Of a stretch of 7,785 bases of DNA, positions 5,045-7,785 are shown in pieces. Source of the DNA: Candidatus Methanophagales archaeon (lineage in GTDB: Archaea > Halobacteriota > Syntropharchaeia > Alkanophagales > Methanospirareceae). The position numbers were made by a program, and so were the translations under genes. The stretch is taken from positions 1 through 7,785 of the forward strand of contig JAUXHM010000042.1 in assembly GCA_030621535.1 (NCBI GenBank), written 5' to 3'. The notes beneath the pieces were generated by a model. That model did not search any database, was not told the DNA's origin, and was given only the letters and a program-made list of their open reading frames with translations. Each line of letters opens with the position of its first letter. Position 1 is the stretch's first letter.

Positions 5045-5212
5045 AAGGATGCCCGTATTTTAGAGACTGTCCTGCAAATCAAAACTTCAACAAAAAGAAA
5101 GATTTGAAGCTACAAAACCACCAAAATAAACAAAGACTTTAGGAGCAAAGCCATTACCAACTCAGATTTAACAACTCAGCCAATTTCAAATAAAGGTGCT
5201 TAGTGACACAAA

Positions 5213-5887
5213 ATGGTGTTAAGTATAGGAGAAAGAATAAAGGGGTTCTTGTTCAGTCCTTCGGCTACCTTCGACGCCTCTAAGGAAGACACACTCGGCG
5301 ATGCTTTCAAGTATTTTGTCGTTATTCTAGCGATATTTGCAGTGCTTATCAGTATCATGTTTATTTTGTCGGTGTCCTCGGTGATGCCACGGGTATTGGC
5401 TATGATAGGTGGAGCTTATCTTGGTACCGTTATCACATTTATTTATATGTTGGTTCTTGGAATAATTGGCATTTTCATTACTGGACTATGGACACACATT
5501 TGGGTATACCTCGTTGGCGGTGGAAAGGGAGTAACGCAAACCATAAAGGCATTGATGTTTGGTGCGACGCCGTATTGCCTCTTAGGATGGATTTCGTCCA
5601 CATATTTAGTTATCTCTACCTACGATGGGAATATCTATAGCATATCAAGCTTCTTCTTTGAGGTTATTCGGTTTGTAGGTCTCCTCGCAGCAATATGGAC
5701 TATTATCGTGGGAATCATCGGCATAAGGCAACTTCACGAGCTACCTACCGGAAAGGCAGTTCTTGCGGTGATTATCGCAATAGTCATACCTGCAATCATC
5801 ATCGTGGCAATAGTTCTTGCGTTTATGGCGACTATGTCATGCTCAGTGTTCCCGGGACCGACAGGACCAGGATTTGGAGGATTTTAA
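5213..5887 (+). CDS. Yip1-family integral membrane protein
   Basis: 224 residues, strongly hydrophobic with about five membrane helices: roughly 33-55, 62-90, 110-135, 150-172 and 182-206. The N-terminal GERIKGFLFSPSATFDASKE is the amphipathic start common in prokaryotic Yip1-domain proteins, and the middle GGGKGVTQTIKALMFGATPY and the IRQLHELPTGKAVLAVII segment fit the same family. Yip1 proteins in eukaryotes work in vesicle trafficking; in archaea their role is unknown, and the protein is simply placed in the cytoplasmic membrane. The short tail MSCSVFPGPTGPGFGGF is proline- and glycine-rich. The start at ATG 5213 has a weak AGTGA nearby (5202-5206) and AAGGTG further up (5193-5198). No convincing promoter was seen in 5045-5212, where the only structure is AACTCAG occurring twice 14 nt apart. 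It ends in a hairpin terminator and converges on the helicase gene. Confidence 0.88.
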   Translation: MVLSIGERIKGFLFSPSATFDASKEDTLGDAFKYFVVILAIFAVLISIMFILSVSSVMPRVLAMIGGAYLGTVITFIYMLVLGIIGIFITGLWTHIWVYLVGGGKGVTQTIKALMFGATPYCLLGWISSTYLVISTYDGNIYSISSFFFEVIRFVGLLAAIWTIIVGIIGIRQLHELPTGKAVLAVIIAIVIPAIIIVAIVLAFMATMSCSVFPGPTGPGFGGF

Positions 5888-5903
5888 TTATCCTCCTTTT
5901 TTT
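5876..5903 (+). terminator. Intrinsic-type terminator of the Yip1-family gene
   Basis: GGAGGAT (5876-5882) and ATCCTCC (5890-5896) form a perfect 7-bp stem with a 7-base loop, followed at once by seven T residues (5897-5903). The stem begins inside the last codons, which encode the final glycines, and the TAA stop lies in the loop. Both the hairpin and the T-run favour transcription end in archaea, where the T-run alone is often enough. Confidence 0.8.
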
Positions 5904-5907
5904 ATTT

Positions 5908-5922
5908 CTTTCTTAAAGAAAG
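5908..5922. repeat. Inverted repeat CTTTCTT-A-AAGAAAG in convergent gap
   Basis: Seven-base arms around a single central A lie between the two convergent genes. With so small a loop only the outer five pairs could form in RNA. It may be a second, weaker stop signal for the plus strand, or contribute to ending helicase transcripts from the other side. No T-run follows on the minus strand. Confidence 0.3.
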
Positions 5923-5935
5923 GTTTATTTTGGCT

Positions 5936-5956
5936 TTTGCACTTTGCACTTTGCAT
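5936..5956. repeat. Heptamer array TTTGCAC x3 beside the helicase stop
   Basis: TTTGCAC, TTTGCAC and TTTGCAT follow head to tail, with a degenerate TTTTCAT (5957-5963) running into the helicase TGA (5962-5960). Same unit length but different sequence from the arrays inside endA. It occupies the gap between convergent genes, a tolerant place for short tandem repeats. Confidence 0.75.
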
Positions 5957-5959
5957 TTT

Positions 5960-7785
5960 TCATTGTGCCAACTTCTTATACCCCCCTCTCGCCTTCGCCA
6001 ACTCAACAAGCCTTTTATAACACCCCTCACTTTCAAGCGTACGAGAATCACCGATTAAAATCAGCTTCCTCTTTGCTCTCGTTATAGACACGTTAAGTCT
6101 CCGCAAATCACGTAGAAATCCAACCTCCCCTGATTTGTTACTCCTCACAAACGACACAATCACAACTTCTTTTTCACGACCCTGAAACCCATCTACCGTC
6201 TTTATCTCCAGTCCTTCCACACGCAACATCTTTCTAATAAATGCAACCTGATCAACGTAGGGTGATATAACAGCAATATCCTCTGGTTTTACACCCAAGC
6301 TTAACAACCGTTCTGCAATAGCCACGACCAATTTCGCTTCTCCTGCGTTCTCCTTAGACGTAGACCCTGCTCTCGTCCTCTCCCTGTAACCTTCGCTGCC
6401 GCAGGTATCAACAAACAAAAACGGTTTAGCGTCTTCGGGCTTTAATCTCGAGTTCGGTTTCGGCAGCAAATCCAGCAGATTGTGTCCCTTCACGCTTGCA
6501 TCTGCCTTCAGCTTACCGCCGTAAAACTCCTTACTGGGGAATTCCGCTATCTCTTCGTTCATTCTATACTGCACGTCAAGCATAGCTCGTATTTTAGCTC
6601 CGTGGAGTTCCAAAAGCCGTTCAAACAAGCTCTTGCTCAGGCTGCCTCTTGCTGCTTCATCATTCAAAATAGTAGGTGGAAGCTGCTTGTGGTCGCCAGC
6701 CATGATAAAACGCTTCGCCTTGAGCACGGAGATTAAGGAAGAGGGTTCAGTAGACTGCGTCGCTTCGTCAATAACGGCAAAGTCGAACCGCTCGCCTTTG
6801 AGTATTTCCGAACCCACGGTGCTGTTCGTTGCGCAAATCACCTCCGCATCGTGGATAATCATTTTTACCGCTCGCTCTTCCAGTGCTCTCGCATCGCTGA
6901 ATAACTTATCCGTGCCGTGTTTCAAATCAAGCCAGTTCCGCATTCCTGCTATCTTTTCTCGCGGTATGCCCCGTGTGGTTTTCCCTTCACTTGCAAGTTG
7001 CATTATCGTTTCGTCACTCAAACCCCTGCGCCATCGCATTTCAGGCACGCTAAAGGCTTTCATACGTTCTTTTATCGCATTGGCTTTCTTTCTAAGCTCC
7101 TGCGCCTTTATGTATTCCGGCACTGCCTGAACCAGATAATCAAGGCTTCTTTTCCTTAGAGAAGGGATTACACGTGCAGGATGCCCTATTCGCACTACTT
7201 CCACGCCTATTTCATCCAATCGCTCAACCAGATTATCCACCGCCACGTTAGAGTCTGCCGCAGCAAGAATCTTACTGTTCCCGTTCTTCTGCTCACGGTC
7301 ATGCTCAACAAGCTGTGCGATAATCTCAATGCATGCTATTGTCTTCCCGGTTCCCGGCGGTCCGTGAATAAGGAAGAAATCACGTGCTGCTAAACTCCTC
7401 AAAACCGCCTCTCGCTGGCTGTTATTCAGTTTCGCATTTAAAAATCCCGTTCCTGGTTCTCGTAGTTTCACAAAATCAGGAGTCGCATTACCAAGTAGTT
7501 TAGCCTTTTTCACGCTTGGTAGTCGCCTGAAATTCTTTAACGCCTCGAGCATCCGTTGAAACGTGACGTCATTCACAAAGAGGTCCATTCGGAGGTCTTT
7601 ACGAAAAACAAATCCCGGCGGTGCATCGTCAAATGCAACCGTGATGGAATAAGAAGTCTTCTCAGCAACCGTCCCCGTAGGGTTATCCTCGTCCCACGGG
7701 CTCGTGCTCTGTTTACTTATCAAAACGAGAACGCCAACTTCTATCTCGCTATCCGGTAGCGTCTCATTGTCCTTGCTCTGTTTTC
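5960..7785 (-). CDS. SF1B helicase, UPF1/IGHMBP2-like (5' end outside window)
   Basis: ATP-dependent superfamily 1 helicase of the UPF1-like group, which moves 5'-to-3' on single-stranded DNA or RNA. Motifs in order, by base position: the Q-motif-like LNNSQREAV (about 7403-7429), Walker A GPPGTGKT (7340-7363), DSNVAVDNL motif Ia, Walker B FAVIDEATQ (6755-6781), motif III GDHKQLPP, motif IV QYRMNEEIAEFPS, motif V VDGFQGREKEVVIVSFVRSN and motif VI LNVSITRAKRKLILIGD. A long helical, charged insertion (about 6800-7170) separates Ia and II, as in UPF1/IGHMBP2 domain 1C. The frame is open to the window edge: SEIEVGVLVLISKQSTSPWD precedes the first possible TTG start (7723) and looks like the conserved beta-barrel domain. 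The true start therefore lies outside, with perhaps 80 residues missing. The role is uncertain; archaeal members are suspected in replication or RNA metabolism. The gene converges on the Yip1-family gene. No frameshift was seen. Confidence 0.95.
   Translation of the reverse strand, partial: KQSKDNETLPDSEIEVGVLVLISKQSTSPWDEDNPTGTVAEKTSYSITVAFDDAPPGFVFRKDLRMDLFVNDVTFQRMLEALKNFRRLPSVKKAKLLGNATPDFVKLREPGTGFLNAKLNNSQREAVLRSLAARDFFLIHGPPGTGKTIACIEIIAQLVEHDREQKNGNSKILAAADSNVAVDNLVERLDEIGVEVVRIGHPARVIPSLRKRSLDYLVQAVPEYIKAQELRKKANAIKERMKAFSVPEMRWRRGLSDETIMQLASEGKTTRGIPREKIAGMRNWLDLKHGTDKLFSDARALEERAVKMIIHDAEVICATNSTVGSEILKGERFDFAVIDEATQSTEPSSLISVLKAKRFIMAGDHKQLPPTILNDEAARGSLSKSLFERLLELHGAKIRAMLDVQYRMNEEIAEFPSKEFYGGKLKADASVKGHNLLDLLPKPNSRLKPEDAKPFLFVDTCGSEGYRERTRAGSTSKENAGEAKLVVAIAERLLSLGVKPEDIAVISPYVDQVAFIRKMLRVEGLEIKTVDGFQGREKEVVIVSFVRSNKSGEVGFLRDLRRLNVSITRAKRKLILIGDSRTLESEGCYKRLVELAKARGGYKKLAQ

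Noticed and set aside
5695..6020. Plus-strand frames overlapping the Yip1 gene end and the convergent gap
   Set aside because: They overlap a clear membrane protein in another frame, cross the terminator and encode no recognisable domain.
7721..7723. TTG at 7723 as the helicase start
   Set aside because: The frame stays open to the window edge and the upstream residues (SEIEVGVLVLISK) look like part of the conserved beta-barrel domain, so the gene begins outside the window.
6482..7759. Plus-strand open frames opposite the helicase, up to 165 codons
   Set aside because: All helicase motifs read on the minus strand without interruption; these translations are antisense shadows with no recognisable domain.

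Overview
The window looks archaeal. It carries an archaeal-type alanyl-tRNA synthetase with an N-terminal cysteine cluster, a two-repeat tRNA-splicing endonuclease (EndA), a UPF1/IGHMBP2-like SF1B helicase, a Yip1-family membrane protein, a textbook BRE/TATA promoter and strong GGAGG ribosome binding sites. A euryarchaeote near the Methanosarcina/ANME-type lineages is my best guess. That rests on gene-content impression and on abundant 7-bp repeat arrays, not on a phylogenetic test.

Layout. Positions 1-1823 (minus) hold the first two thirds of alaS, which leaves the window at its 3' end. It diverges from an AT-rich promoter region near 1860-1880. From there to about 5040, on the plus strand, runs a patchwork of small toxin-antitoxin-like genes, intact and decayed: a C-terminal remnant of a DUF4258 protein overlapping an intact DUF2283 gene (1884-2200), a frameshifted RelB-like antitoxin and a possible wreck of its toxin (2225-2524), a one-base-disrupted ribbon-helix-helix-like mini gene (3855-3981), and an apparently intact three-gene operon of DUF3467 protein, antitoxin and RelE-type toxin (4054-5036). 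The housekeeping gene endA (2555-3691) sits inside this patchwork and carries heptamer-repeat DNA in its own coding sequence.

The Yip1-family membrane gene (5213-5887) ends in a clean intrinsic-type terminator. It faces a convergent SF1B helicase (5960-7785, minus) whose N-terminus lies outside the window. A short heptamer array sits in the convergent gap and abuts the helicase stop codon.

How the genes work together. alaS and endA both belong to tRNA metabolism (charging and intron removal), but they are divergent and separated, so no operon is implied. The only convincing functional unit is the DUF3467-antitoxin-toxin operon: one strong promoter, three overlapping genes, strong Shine-Dalgarno sites on the first two genes and none on the toxin. 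The antitoxin gene also has a second in-frame start with its own strong Shine-Dalgarno, which would yield a 72-residue form of ordinary antitoxin size. This three-gene arrangement with nested antitoxin starts is the best candidate here for something not yet described.
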